Source: Pigmentiphaga sp. NML030171 (GTDB taxonomy: Bacteria > Pseudomonadota > Gammaproteobacteria > Burkholderiales > Burkholderiaceae_B). From it: a DNA stretch of 64,000 nucleotides. The DNA is taken from assembly GCF_002188635.1 (NCBI RefSeq), contig NZ_NINX01000038.1, forward strand, positions 124,001-188,000. Reading direction: 5' to 3'. The position numbers and the translations under genes are program-made. The notes beneath the pieces are model-generated. The model was not told the DNA's origin, ran no database searches, and saw only the letters and a list, made by a program, of their open reading frames with translations. Each line of letters starts with the position of its first letter. Positions within the stretch are counted from its first letter, which is position 1. Positions 56,230-64,000 of this stretch are shown here, piece after piece.

Positions 56230-57441
56230 ATGTCCACGCCGTCCAAGCACACTTTCGACCGCATCCCCGTCATCCTGCAATTCCGCGAGCCGGTCGAAAT
56301 GGTGGAAACCTACGGCTTCAACGGCAGCCAGGGCTATACCGTGCTCGAAGGCCAGCGGCTGGTGCCCCGCAACGTCCAGTCCAAGGTCGTGTTCCTCTTC
56401 ATGCATCCGGCCTCGACGCTGCAGCTCCTGCCCATGCCCGTGGCGCTGGCCGAATCCGGCATGCACGTGCTGTGCGCCGGCAGCCGATACGCCAAGAACG
56501 ATTCGGCCCTGATCATGGAAAAAGTGGCGGCCGACCTGGGCGCCTATATGCGCTACGCACGCGAAGACCTGGGCTACGAGAAAGTGGTGCTGGTCGGCTG
56601 GTCCGGCGGCGGCGCGCTGTCGCTGTTCTACGAGGCCCAGGCCGAGGCGCCCTCGATCACCCACACGCCGGCGGGCGACCCCTATGACCTGACGCAGGCC
56701 GGCCTGACGCCGGCGGACGGGATCATCTTCATCGCCGCCCACCTGAGCCGGCCGGAAACCCTGACCGAATGGCTGGACCCGTCGGTGCGCAACGAACTGG
56801 ACCCCGAGGACCGGGACCTGGAATTCGACATCTACGCCCCCGACTGCCCCAACCGTCCCCCCTTCTCGCAGGACTTCGTGGCGCGCTTCCGGGCGGCGCA
56901 GCTGGCGCGCAATCGCCGCATCAGCGCCTGGGTGCTCGATACGCTGGACCGGCTCAAGCGCTCGTCCTCGGGCGAACGGGAACGCGGCTTCGTGGTCCAT
57001 CGCACCATGTGCGACGTGCGCTGGCTCGATCCCGCGGTGGACCCGAACGGGCGCAAGCCGAACTGGTGCTATTTGGGCGACCCGCGCGTGGTCAACTCCG
57101 GCCCCGCCGGCCTGGCCCGGTTCAGCACGCTGCGCAGCTGGCTGTCGCAATGGTCCTACGACCACTCCAACATCAAGGGTCCGGTGAACGCCGCGCGGAT
57201 ACGCCGGGTTCCCGTCTTGCAGATCGAGAACGAAGCGGACGACGCCGTGCCCGCCATCCACAATCCCCTGATCCATGCGGCGCTCGGCACCCCGGACAAG
57301 GAATTCGTGCAGATCAAGGGCGCGACCCACTACTACCTGGGGCAGCCCCGGGAACTCGCGCAGTGCATGGAGACCATCATCGACTGGACCCGCCGCAAGA
57401 TCGCGGCCGACTTCGAGGCTCCGGCCGCCGCGCAGCGCTGA
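56230..57441 (+). CDS. Alpha/beta hydrolase
   Basis: A 403-residue cytosolic protein with the nucleophile elbow GWSGGG in VVLVGWSGGGALSLFYEAQ. Asp in VLQIENEADDAVP and His in GATHYYLGQP near the C-terminus complete a Ser-Asp-His triad. An inserted cap (about residues 180-290, helix-rich) covers the site. Length is above a minimal hydrolase because of the cap and an N-terminal beta extension. It begins 35 bases after the VOC gene; the substrate is likely a product of, or precursor to, the VOC reaction. Confidence 0.87.
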   Translation: MSTPSKHTFDRIPVILQFREPVEMVETYGFNGSQGYTVLEGQRLVPRNVQSKVVFLFMHPASTLQLLPMPVALAESGMHVLCAGSRYAKNDSALIMEKVAADLGAYMRYAREDLGYEKVVLVGWSGGGALSLFYEAQAEAPSITHTPAGDPYDLTQAGLTPADGIIFIAAHLSRPETLTEWLDPSVRNELDPEDRDLEFDIYAPDCPNRPPFSQDFVARFRAAQLARNRRISAWVLDTLDRLKRSSSGERERGFVVHRTMCDVRWLDPAVDPNGRKPNWCYLGDPRVVNSGPAGLARFSTLRSWLSQWSYDHSNIKGPVNAARIRRVPVLQIENEADDAVPAIHNPLIHAALGTPDKEFVQIKGATHYYLGQPRELAQCMETIIDWTRRKIAADFEAPAAAQR

Positions 57442-57473
57442 CCGGGCAAGCCGGTCCGGGATTGATTACCATC

Positions 57474-58292
57474 ATGCCTGCGAACGCGCCGGCCGGCCTG
57501 GCCGGCGCGCCGAATACCGAGGTGCATCGATCCCCCATGTCCCAGTTCGCCAAAGTCCTCCAGGTCCTGGACCTTTTTTCCGAAGCCAGGACCACGCTGG
57601 CGGCAGAGGAAATCGCCGACCTGCTCGAAGTCTCCCGGCCCACCGCCTTCCGCTACGTCAAGCAGTTGTGCGAGACCGGCCTGCTGGCGAAGATCGCGGG
57701 GCGATACGCGCTGGGCGCGAAGATCATCGAACTCGACTACCGCATCCGGCGGACCGAGCCCATCATGCTGGCCAGCCGCGCCAGCATGCGCGAGCTGGCC
57801 CAGCGCACGGCCACGACGGTCGTGCTGTGCAACATATACGGCGACGAGATCGTGCACAGCCACCACGAGCGCGTGGGCGAACTCGCGCCCATGAGCCTGG
57901 ACCGCGGCCACCTGATGCCCCTGTTCAAGGGCGCCGCCCCGGCGGTCATCCTCGCCAACCTGCCGGCCGCGCGCCTGAAGCGGCTGTACGAACGGCACAA
58001 GGCCGACCCCGACGTGCTTGCCATCGCCGGCGACTGGCCATCCTTCGCCCGGCACTACAAGCGCATCCGCAAGGATGGGCACTACATTTCGCGCGAGGAG
58101 ATCGACCCGGGCGTCATCGGCATCGCGGCGCCCATCTTCAACGACGGGCGCCACGTCGTCGGGGCCACCACCCTGGTCTACGAGAAAAAGCGCGAAAAAC
58201 TGGTGAACGAGGAAGGCTATGCCGAGCTGGTGCGGCATTGCGCGGCGGCGGTGACCCGGGAGATCGCCGCCGCCGCGCCGCAGGCTACTTGA
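57474..58292 (+). CDS. IclR-family transcriptional regulator
   Basis: A 272-residue regulator from ATG 57474; ATG 57537 gives the usual start MSQFAKVLQVLDLF. The helix-turn-helix is LAAEEIADLLEVSRPTAFRYVKQL, and the effector domain carries MLASRASMRELAQRTATTVVL and GVIGIAAPIFNDGRHVVGATTLV. It is third in the unit with the VOC protein and hydrolase and probably binds the inverted repeat at their promoter. The last 8 bases overlap the convergent dctM. Confidence 0.9.
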   Translation: MPANAPAGLAGAPNTEVHRSPMSQFAKVLQVLDLFSEARTTLAAEEIADLLEVSRPTAFRYVKQLCETGLLAKIAGRYALGAKIIELDYRIRRTEPIMLASRASMRELAQRTATTVVLCNIYGDEIVHSHHERVGELAPMSLDRGHLMPLFKGAAPAVILANLPAARLKRLYERHKADPDVLAIAGDWPSFARHYKRIRKDGHYISREEIDPGVIGIAAPIFNDGRHVVGATTLVYEKKREKLVNEEGYAELVRHCAAAVTREIAAAAPQAT

Positions 58293-59997
58293 AGTCGGCG
58301 TTCGGGTCCCTGCCCTCCTGGCCCGAACCGGGTGCGGGCTCTTCCCCGTAGGCGCCCCCGCCGCCATAGCTCTCGCCGTACGAGCTGTCCACCTCGATCT
58401 TGACGCTGCCCGGGTCCACCGCGGCCTGGTCGCCCTTGTAGTGCATCACCAGTCCCGGCATCAGCATCACGACGGCCACCATCAGCAACTGGATCACGAT
58501 GAACGGAATCGAGCCCCAGTAGATCTGGCCGGTGGTGACCTTGGCGATGCGCTTGCCCGTGACCTTGTCCAGGTAGTCTTCCTTGGGCGCCACCGAACGC
58601 AGGTAGAACAGCGCGAAACCGAAGGGCGGATGCATGAACGACGTCTGCATGTTGACCGCCAGCAGCACGCCGAACCAGATCAGGTCTATGCCCATTTTCT
58701 CGGCCACCGGCCCCAGCAGCGGCACGATGATGAAGGCCAGCTCGAAGAAGTCCAGGAAGAAGGCCAGCACGAAGGTCAGGATGCTGACGACGATCAGGAA
58801 GCCCCATTGGCCGCCGGGCACCGAGGTCAGCAGGTGTTCGACCCACAAGTCGCCGCTGACGGCCCGGAAGGTCAGGCCGAACACGGTGGAACCGATCAGG
58901 ATGAACACCACGAAGCATGACAGCTTGGTCGTGGTGTCCATGGCCTGCTTGAGCAGGTTCAGCGACAGGCGCTTGCGCATGAGCGCCATCGCGATCGCCC
59001 CCACCGCGCCCATCGCGCCGCCCTCGGTCGGAGTGGCCACGCCGATGAAGATGGTCCCCAGCACCAGGAAGATCAGGAACAGCGGCGGGATCATCACGAA
59101 GGTGACCCGCTCGGCCAGCGCGGACAGCCACCCCAGGCGCAGCCATTTGTTGGCCAGCGCGATGATGAAGGCCGACACGCCCCAGATCAGCATGGTCAGC
59201 ACGATGCGCTCGTCCACCGGCGCGGTGTCGTGTTCGAGATAGTCCCCGACCAGCGCCGCGATGCTCGCCGAGACCAGCATCAGCACCAGCAGCGACCGGC
59301 CGCCGCGCGTCCCGTTTGGCTCCTGGAAGCGCCGGGCTTCCTCGGGCAGCGCGGGCGCGCTGTCCGGCTTGATCAGCGAGGCCAGCACCACGTACACGAC
59401 GTAGGCGCCGGCCAGCAGGAAACCGGGCAGCATCGCGCCCCGGTACATGTCGCCGATCGACCGGCCCAGCTGGTCGGCCAGGATGATCAGCACCAGCGAG
59501 GGCGGAATGATCTGCGACAGCGTGCCCGAGGCCGCGATCACGCCCGAGGCCAGTCTGCGGTCGTAGCCGTAGCGCAGCATGATGGGCAGCGATATCAGCC
59601 CCATGGAGATGACCGAGGCCGACACCACGCCCGTGGTGGCCGCCAGCATCGCGCCGACGAACACCACGGCGATGGCCAGCCCGCCCCGCAGGGACCCGAA
59701 CAACTGCCCGATGGTCTCGAGCAGGTCCTCGGCCATGCCGGAGCGCTCCAGCACCAGCCCCATCAGGGTGAAGAAAGGCACCGCCAGCAGCGAGTCGTTG
59801 GTAATGATGCCGAACACCCGCTGCGGCAGCGCCTGGAACAGCACCGGCGTCAGCAGGCCCAGCTCGATGCCGATCAGCGCATACAGCATGCCGTTGGCGG
59901 CCAGCGCGAACGCAACCGGGAATCCCAGCAGCAGGAAAACCACCAGGTTGGCGAACATGATCGGCGCCAGGTTCGCTATCAGGAAGTCGATCATCAT
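58285..59997 (-). CDS. dctM: TRAP transporter large permease, DctM-like
   Basis: The channel subunit of a tripartite ATP-independent periplasmic transporter, 570 residues with about 12-14 hydrophobic segments. Hallmarks are LLGFPVAFALAANGMLYALIG, PLFTLMGLVLERSGMAEDL-like PFFTLMG, SGTLSQIIPPSLVLIILAD and GVATPTEGGAMGAVG. After the last membrane segment (about residue 518) there is a hydrophilic Gly/Tyr/Asp-rich tail of about 50 residues, absent from standard DctM. ATG 59997 overlaps the dctQ stop by 4 bases. Confidence 0.93.
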   Translation of the reverse strand: MMIDFLIANLAPIMFANLVVFLLLGFPVAFALAANGMLYALIGIELGLLTPVLFQALPQRVFGIITNDSLLAVPFFTLMGLVLERSGMAEDLLETIGQLFGSLRGGLAIAVVFVGAMLAATTGVVSASVISMGLISLPIMLRYGYDRRLASGVIAASGTLSQIIPPSLVLIILADQLGRSIGDMYRGAMLPGFLLAGAYVVYVVLASLIKPDSAPALPEEARRFQEPNGTRGGRSLLVLMLVSASIAALVGDYLEHDTAPVDERIVLTMLIWGVSAFIIALANKWLRLGWLSALAERVTFVMIPPLFLIFLVLGTIFIGVATPTEGGAMGAVGAIAMALMRKRLSLNLLKQAMDTTTKLSCFVVFILIGSTVFGLTFRAVSGDLWVEHLLTSVPGGQWGFLIVVSILTFVLAFFLDFFELAFIIVPLLGPVAEKMGIDLIWFGVLLAVNMQTSFMHPPFGFALFYLRSVAPKEDYLDKVTGKRIAKVTTGQIYWGSIPFIVIQLLMVAVVMLMPGLVMHYKGDQAAVDPGSVKIEVDSSYGESYGGGGAYGEEPAPGSGQEGRDPNADFK

Positions 59998-60617
59998 CGG
60001 CCTCCCTGCGTGCTGCCGTGGGCGGCGGCCTCGCGGGCCTGCGCCTCGCGGGCGATTTCCTCGGCCAGCTCCTCCTCGGCGCTCTTGCCCCGGTCCCGCT
60101 CCCGCGGATCGGGCCCCTTGCCCATCAGGAAGGCCACGCACTTGATCAGGTGCGAGAGGCCGGCCAGCACCAGCAGGCAGAAGCCGACGGGGATCAGGAG
60201 CTTGACGGGCCAGCGCACCAGCCCGCCGGGGTTGGAAGACTGCTCGTCGGTCACGAAGGAATCGACGAACACGGGCCAGGACAGCCACATGATCAGCACG
60301 CAGGCCGGCAGGAGGAAGAACACGACGCCCAGGACCTCTATCCAGATCTGCGTACGCTGCGACAGCTTCTGCGCGACGATGTCCACGCGCACGTGTTCGT
60401 TCTTCAACAGGGTATAGCCCGCGGCCAGCAGGAAGATGGCGCCGAACAGGTACCACTGCAGTTCGAGCCAGGCGTTGGAGCTGGTGTGGAAGACCTTGCG
60501 CACGACGGCGTTGCCCGCGCTGACGACCACCACCACCAGGGTCAGCCAGGTGACGGCCTTGCCGACCAGCAGGTTCAGCCTGTCGACCAGGCGGGAGAAA
60601 GCAAGGAGAGCATTCAT
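59994..60617 (-). CDS. dctQ: TRAP transporter small permease, DctQ-like
   Basis: A 207-residue protein with four hydrophobic segments typical of DctQ (LTLVVVVVSAGNAVVRK, LELQWYLFGAIFLLAAGYTLLKNEHVRVD, IEVLGVVFFLLPACVLIMW, LLIPVGFCLLVLAGLSHL). A charged Glu/Arg/Ala-rich C-terminal tail of about 35 residues extends past the last segment. It is separated from dctP by a hairpin terminator and overlaps dctM by 4 bases. Confidence 0.92.
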   Translation of the reverse strand: MNALLAFSRLVDRLNLLVGKAVTWLTLVVVVVSAGNAVVRKVFHTSSNAWLELQWYLFGAIFLLAAGYTLLKNEHVRVDIVAQKLSQRTQIWIEVLGVVFFLLPACVLIMWLSWPVFVDSFVTDEQSSNPGGLVRWPVKLLIPVGFCLLVLAGLSHLIKCVAFLMGKGPDPRERDRGKSAEEELAEEIAREAQAREAAAHGSTQGGR

Positions 60618-60639
60618 GGTTGTAGACCGATGCTGAACG

Positions 60640-60665
60640 AAAAACGCCTGGCGCGTGGCCAGGCG
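60640..60665 (-). terminator. Intercistronic terminator between dctP and dctQ
   Basis: CGCCTGGC and GCCAGGCG (60645-60652, 60658-60665) form an 8-bp stem with a 5-base loop, and on the minus strand TTTTTCGTT follows. Sitting 61 bases after dctP inside the operon, it should end part of the transcripts, giving more binding protein than permease. Confidence 0.75.
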
Positions 60666-60726
60666 AGCGATTCATGCTTCCTGTGCGTGGCGGGGAACCG
60701 GGTAGGTAGCGCCACGCTGGGGCCTG

Positions 60727-61815
60727 TCACTTGCGAATGGTGGACATGTAGCCGTCGAAGTTGCCTTCGGCCACCCGGAACCATGGCAGCACGTTGCCGC
60801 GGAAGGCGACCATGCTGTCATAGACCTTCTTGAACTCGGGGCTCTTGGCGCTCATCTCGGCGTATACCTTGTTGGCCTCGGCATAGCAGGCGTCCATGAC
60901 CGACTTCGGAAAGGCCCGCAACTGCGCCCCCTGCGAGATCAGCCGGCGCAGCGCCGCGGGATTCTCGGCGTCGTACTTGGCGATCATGTCGTTGGTGGCG
61001 GCCGCGCACGCCTGTTCCAGCACGGCCTGGTACTGCTTGGGCAGCTTGTTGTAGGCGTCCTGGTTCACGTACAGCGACACCTGCAGCGTGCCTTCCCACC
61101 AGCCCGGGTAGTAGTAGTTCTTGGCGACCTTGTGGAAGCCCAGCTTTTCGTCGTCGTACGGACCGATCCACTCGGCCGCGTCGATGGTGCCCTTCTCCAG
61201 CGCCGGGTAGATGTCACCGCCGGCGATCTGCTGCGGCACCACTCCCAGGCGGGACAACACCGCGCCGGCGAACGCGCTGACGCGGAACTTCAGGCCCTTC
61301 AGGTCCTCGACCGACTTGATCTCCTTGCGGAACCAGCCGCCCATCTGGGTGCCGGTATAGCCGCAGGGGAAATTGACGACGTTGTACTTCTTGAACACCT
61401 CGCGCAACAGCTTGAGGCCGTCGCCGTGGCGCATCCAGGCGTTCATCTGGCGCGTGTTGAGCCCGAAGGGCACCGCCGCGTCGAAGCTGAGCGTGGGGTC
61501 CTTGCCGTAGTAGTAATAGGAGGCGCTGTGCCCGCATTCGATGGTGCCGTTCTGCACGCTGTCGAGCACTTGCAGCGCGGGCACGATCTCCCCGGCGGGA
61601 AAGGCGCGGATCGTGAACTTCCCGCCGGTGGCCTCGGATACATACTTGGCCACGGCTTCGCCACCACTGTAGATGGCATCGGCGCTGCGGGGAAAGCTGG
61701 AGGCGAGGCGCCAGGTGACGGTAGGCGCGTCCTGGGCGAATACGGGTGCTGCCAACGTCACGCCGCCGGCGGCGGCGCCCACGGTTGCCTTGGTCAGAAA
61801 GGAACGGCGGTGCAT
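60727..61815 (-). CDS. dctP: TRAP transporter periplasmic binding protein, DctP/TakP-like
   Basis: A 362-residue binding protein. The N-terminus MHRRSFLTKATVGAAAGG has a twin-arginine-like start with cleavage near FAQD. It shows WRLASSFPRSADAIYSGGEAVAKYV, the central binding helix, and the QMNAWMRHGDGLKLLREV and IAGGDIYPALEKGTIDAAEWIGPYDDEK segment that places a conserved Arg/Asp pocket, closest to TakP-type 2-keto-acid binders. ATG 61815 is preceded by GGGAG. It is the first gene of dctPQM, under a sigma-54 promoter. Confidence 0.92.
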   Translation of the reverse strand: MHRRSFLTKATVGAAAGGVTLAAPVFAQDAPTVTWRLASSFPRSADAIYSGGEAVAKYVSEATGGKFTIRAFPAGEIVPALQVLDSVQNGTIECGHSASYYYYGKDPTLSFDAAVPFGLNTRQMNAWMRHGDGLKLLREVFKKYNVVNFPCGYTGTQMGGWFRKEIKSVEDLKGLKFRVSAFAGAVLSRLGVVPQQIAGGDIYPALEKGTIDAAEWIGPYDDEKLGFHKVAKNYYYPGWWEGTLQVSLYVNQDAYNKLPKQYQAVLEQACAAATNDMIAKYDAENPAALRRLISQGAQLRAFPKSVMDACYAEANKVYAEMSAKSPEFKKVYDSMVAFRGNVLPWFRVAEGNFDGYMSTIRK

Positions 61816-61890
61816 GTGCGGGTCTCCCGGGTGGTTGTAACCGACGGGCGGCACCGGTCCTGTCAAAGGGCGTCACGAGACTGCAACCGG

Positions 61891-61932
61891 TGCAAAACAA
61901 GTGCCACCCATAGGTAGGGCAAATACATGATA
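61891..61932 (-). promoter_or_regulatory. Sigma-54 promoter of dctPQM with an upstream IHF-like site
   Basis: On the minus strand TGGCACTTGTTTTGCA (61891-61906) fits the -24/-12 sigma-54 consensus: GG and GC separated by 10 bases, TTGCA at -12. About 14 bases upstream TATCATGTATTTG (61920-61932) matches the IHF consensus WATCAANNNNTTR except for one base, as expected where an enhancer-binding protein must be looped in. The start site would lie about 65 bases before dctP. The window encodes one such activator, DctD. Confidence 0.78.
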
Positions 61933-62004
61933 ACGGGACGCTCGAGCACTGCGTTCCTAAGGGAAACCCTGATCCCCAAAACGGGAATTGACATGAAACC
62001 ACCA

Positions 62005-62979
62005 TCAGTCCGTGCCTATCCTGGCCTCCCGGACAACCCGCTTCCACTTGGCCAGCTCGGATCGCAGCAGCTCTCCCAGCTGCTCCGGCGTGCTGGGTTC
62101 GGCCAGGGCCCCCAGCGAGGAGAACTGCTGCTGGACCTCGGGCAACCGGAGGATGGCGGCGATCTCGTCGTGCAGGCGCGCGACGATCGCGGGCGGCATG
62201 CCCGCCGGGCCGAACACCCCGGTCCAGACATCGACCTCTCCCTCGGGCAGCCCCAGCTCGCGCAAGGTGGGAACGTCCGGCAGCAGCGGGCTGCGCCGGG
62301 CACTGGTGATGGCAAGCGGACGCACCTTGCCCAGCCTGGCCTGGGGCGCCGAGGTCAACACCAGGTCGAACATGGCGTCGACGTGCCCCCCAAGCAGGTC
62401 GTTCAAGGCCGGAGCGCTGCTCTTGTAAGGGACGTGCAGCAGCGGAATGCGCGCGGCGCTCTTGAGCAGTTCCCCCGCCAGGTGGTTGGACGTTCCCGCC
62501 CCGGCCGACGCATAGGTGATGGGCTGGGCGCGCGTCTTCGCCAGCGCCAGGAACTGCGAAAAGTCGGCCGCCGGCAGCGACGGATGGACCACCAGCACCA
62601 GGGGCAGCGAATTCACCAGGGAAATGGGCGTGAAGTCCTTGACCGGATCGAAGTCGACCCGGTTGATGAGCGGGTTCATGACCTGGGAACTGACGCCGCC
62701 GTACAGGATGGTATAGCCATCCGGCGCCGCCATCGCGGCATGCTTGACGCCGATCGCCGTGCTGGCTCCCGGCCGGTTCTCCACGATCACGGGTTGGCCC
62801 AGCCGCTGTCCGAGCTTCTGGGCCAGCGCCCGCGTGAGCACGTCTGCGGTGCCGCCCGGCGCAAACGGCACGATGAAGCGGATCGGCCTGTCGGGATAGG
62901 ACTGCGCCCGTGCGCCGGGCAAGGCCATACAGGTGAGCGAAATCCCGATTGCCGCTTGCATGCATAGAGTGCGAATCAT
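62005..62979 (-). CDS. Bug-family (TctC-like) periplasmic solute-binding protein
   Basis: A 324-residue binding protein with a signal peptide (cleavage near ARAQ). It has FIVPFAPGGTADVLTRALAQKL, IVENRPGASTAIGVKHAA, YASAGAGTSNHLAGELL and VPYKSSAPALNDLLGGHVDAMFD, which are the family landmarks. No transporter membrane genes (TctAB) are adjacent, the usual case for the many Bug proteins of this lineage. It lies 85 bases after the diiron protein gene on the same strand. Confidence 0.92.
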   Translation of the reverse strand: MIRTLCMQAAIGISLTCMALPGARAQSYPDRPIRFIVPFAPGGTADVLTRALAQKLGQRLGQPVIVENRPGASTAIGVKHAAMAAPDGYTILYGGVSSQVMNPLINRVDFDPVKDFTPISLVNSLPLVLVVHPSLPAADFSQFLALAKTRAQPITYASAGAGTSNHLAGELLKSAARIPLLHVPYKSSAPALNDLLGGHVDAMFDLVLTSAPQARLGKVRPLAITSARRSPLLPDVPTLRELGLPEGEVDVWTGVFGPAGMPPAIVARLHDEIAAILRLPEVQQQFSSLGALAEPSTPEQLGELLRSELAKWKRVVREARIGTD

Positions 62980-63064
62980 GGTCGTATCCTCGGCTGCCGT
63001 TGGACGGCGCGCAAGACGTCGGCATCGCCGGCCGGTCGCCCCTTGCGAAGCCGGCCGGCACGGT

Positions 63065-63979
63065 TCACAGCGTGTATTCGGGCAGGTCTATGCCCAGTTG
63101 AGCCGCCTTGCTCCTGATCTCGGCCAACGTGGACACGAAGGCCTCGTGCTCGATTTCCGGGGGCGCCGCTCCCAGGCCGGCCTTGGCCACGACGAGGTCG
63201 AGCCGGGCGAACAGATCCTGCTCTTCGTTGACGTTGGACGACGAGTGGAACCCGCCCAGTTCGATGTTCTCGATGACGTCGATCATGGCCGTCCTCACAT
63301 TCTCGCGGACTTCGTCCGAGACCTGCGGCAGGCGATACGCCAGGTATTCCCAACCCATGCCGATGTGACGGACCTCGTCGGCCAGGATCCGGCCCAGGAC
63401 GGCCCGCGCGACGGGATCGGTGGTGTGGTGATAGCGGACGCGGAATATCTCGACCGCGAAGTACTCGCTGACGCAATGCCAGCAGGCCAGCACGGCCTCG
63501 GGGGTGTAGTCCGGGTTCATGCCGCGCTCGCGCAGGCCCGCCACCAGACGCTTGCGCGGCGCGCCTTCCGGCGGTTCGGGCAGGTAGCCGCCCAGTTTCT
63601 CCGCCATCAGGTACGAGGCCTCGATGTGCTTGGCCTCGTCCATGAACTTGGTCGCCAGGGCCAGCTTGATCATGCCCGGCCGGCCGCCCTCGAAGGCGAA
63701 CCGCAGCAGCACGGTGGGCGATTCAGCCAGGCCGGTGTATTCGCTCCAGGCGCGCCGGCTCCAGAACACCCGGGCGGCATACAGCTCCTCCGGGGTGTAC
63801 TTGCCCAGGTCCAGCTGGCTCCAGGGGATGTCCGTGACCGGATCCCAGTTCGATCCCTTGGCGACGGTCCAGATACGTTCGACGCGGGGCAATGCCTCCC
63901 CCAGGTTCAGCGGAAACCGCTGCTCGCGTATTCCGGGAAAGCCGGTGACGGGAATGAAAGACGACGGCTGTGCGGACAT
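63065..63979 (-). CDS. Ferritin-like diiron protein (possible oxygenase)
   Basis: A 304-residue all-helical protein with a full set of diiron ligands in two repeats: Glu80 in WSEYTG and Glu115/His118 in MDEAKHIE; Glu172 in CVSEYF and Glu202/His205 in ADEVRHIG. The 30-35 residue spacing between each Glu and ExxH is that of carboxylate-bridged diiron oxygenases and R2-like proteins. There is no signal peptide. AAGGAGCC precedes ATG 63979. I do not recognise a precise family; an N-oxygenase (AurF-like), hydroxylase or R2-like oxidase are options. No reductase partner is visible nearby. Confidence 0.75.
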   Translation of the reverse strand: MSAQPSSFIPVTGFPGIREQRFPLNLGEALPRVERIWTVAKGSNWDPVTDIPWSQLDLGKYTPEELYAARVFWSRRAWSEYTGLAESPTVLLRFAFEGGRPGMIKLALATKFMDEAKHIEASYLMAEKLGGYLPEPPEGAPRKRLVAGLRERGMNPDYTPEAVLACWHCVSEYFAVEIFRVRYHHTTDPVARAVLGRILADEVRHIGMGWEYLAYRLPQVSDEVRENVRTAMIDVIENIELGGFHSSSNVNEEQDLFARLDLVVAKAGLGAAPPEIEHEAFVSTLAEIRSKAAQLGIDLPEYTL

Positions 63980-64000
63980 CTCGGCTCCTTGTGATTCCGT

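Overview
The window is gene-dense, very GC-rich proteobacterial chromosome with no rRNA, tRNA, CRISPR or intact insertion sequence that I could see. The gene content points to the Alcaligenaceae (Bordetella/Achromobacter-like Burkholderiales). It has several Bug/TctC-type periplasmic binding proteins, an ectRABCD hydroxyectoine operon, a TRAP transporter, many LysR/MarR/IclR-controlled catabolic cassettes, and an R64/IncI-like type IVb pilus locus on the chromosome. The genus is inferred from gene content only.

Layout. 1-7.2 kb (minus strand): type IVb pilus genes in the order pilL(TcpQ-like)-N-O-P-Q-R; pilR runs off the left edge. 7.36-8.49 kb: a deletion scar joining the 3' remnants of a Bug gene and a cysB-like LysR gene head to head. 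8.5-12.8 kb: a metallophosphoesterase, ugpQ, ugpB and dadA. 12.9-20.8 kb (minus): one long catabolic unit, livKHMGF, a CYP199-like P450, a 2Fe-2S ferredoxin, a MarR regulator and a ferredoxin reductase, with a perfect palindrome over the promoter upstream of livK. 21.1-26.9 kb (plus): a signalling cassette (hybrid kinase with three receiver domains, CheR, CheB, receiver-kinase). 26.9-34.6 kb: nuclease/XPD-type helicase, argD, an electron-transfer flavoprotein, an epimerase, a second head-to-head deletion scar (LysR and prpD remnants) and a LysE exporter. 34.6-39.1 kb: panD and ectR-ectA-ectB-ectC-ectD; ectA appears to start at CTG. 39.3-44.6 kb: fadE, an exonuclease/GIY-YIG fusion, a small protein, an oxidoreductase and an orphan STN-domain protein.

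44.6-51.2 kb (minus): a DUF6351-like lipoprotein, a Bug protein, DctB and DctD, preceded by a good sigma-54 promoter. 51.4-54.1 kb: a PerM/AI-2E family transporter, a TRIC/UPF0126 channel and a LysR regulator. 54.2-58.3 kb (plus): an FAD monooxygenase, then a VOC protein, an alpha/beta hydrolase and an IclR regulator behind a promoter with an inverted repeat. 58.3-61.8 kb (minus): TRAP genes dctP-dctQ-dctM behind a second sigma-54 promoter. 62-64 kb: another Bug protein and a diiron ferritin-like protein.

The most coherent systems are two. The first is the import-plus-oxidation operon for what is probably a para-substituted benzoate: ABC importer, P450, its two redox partners and a MarR regulator. 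The second is a proposed DctB/DctD-sigma-54 circuit linking the lipoprotein/Bug operon with the TRAP operon 10 kb away. Two independent scars in which both 5' ends of divergent genes are missing suggest ongoing genome reduction by deletion without insertion sequences at the joints.
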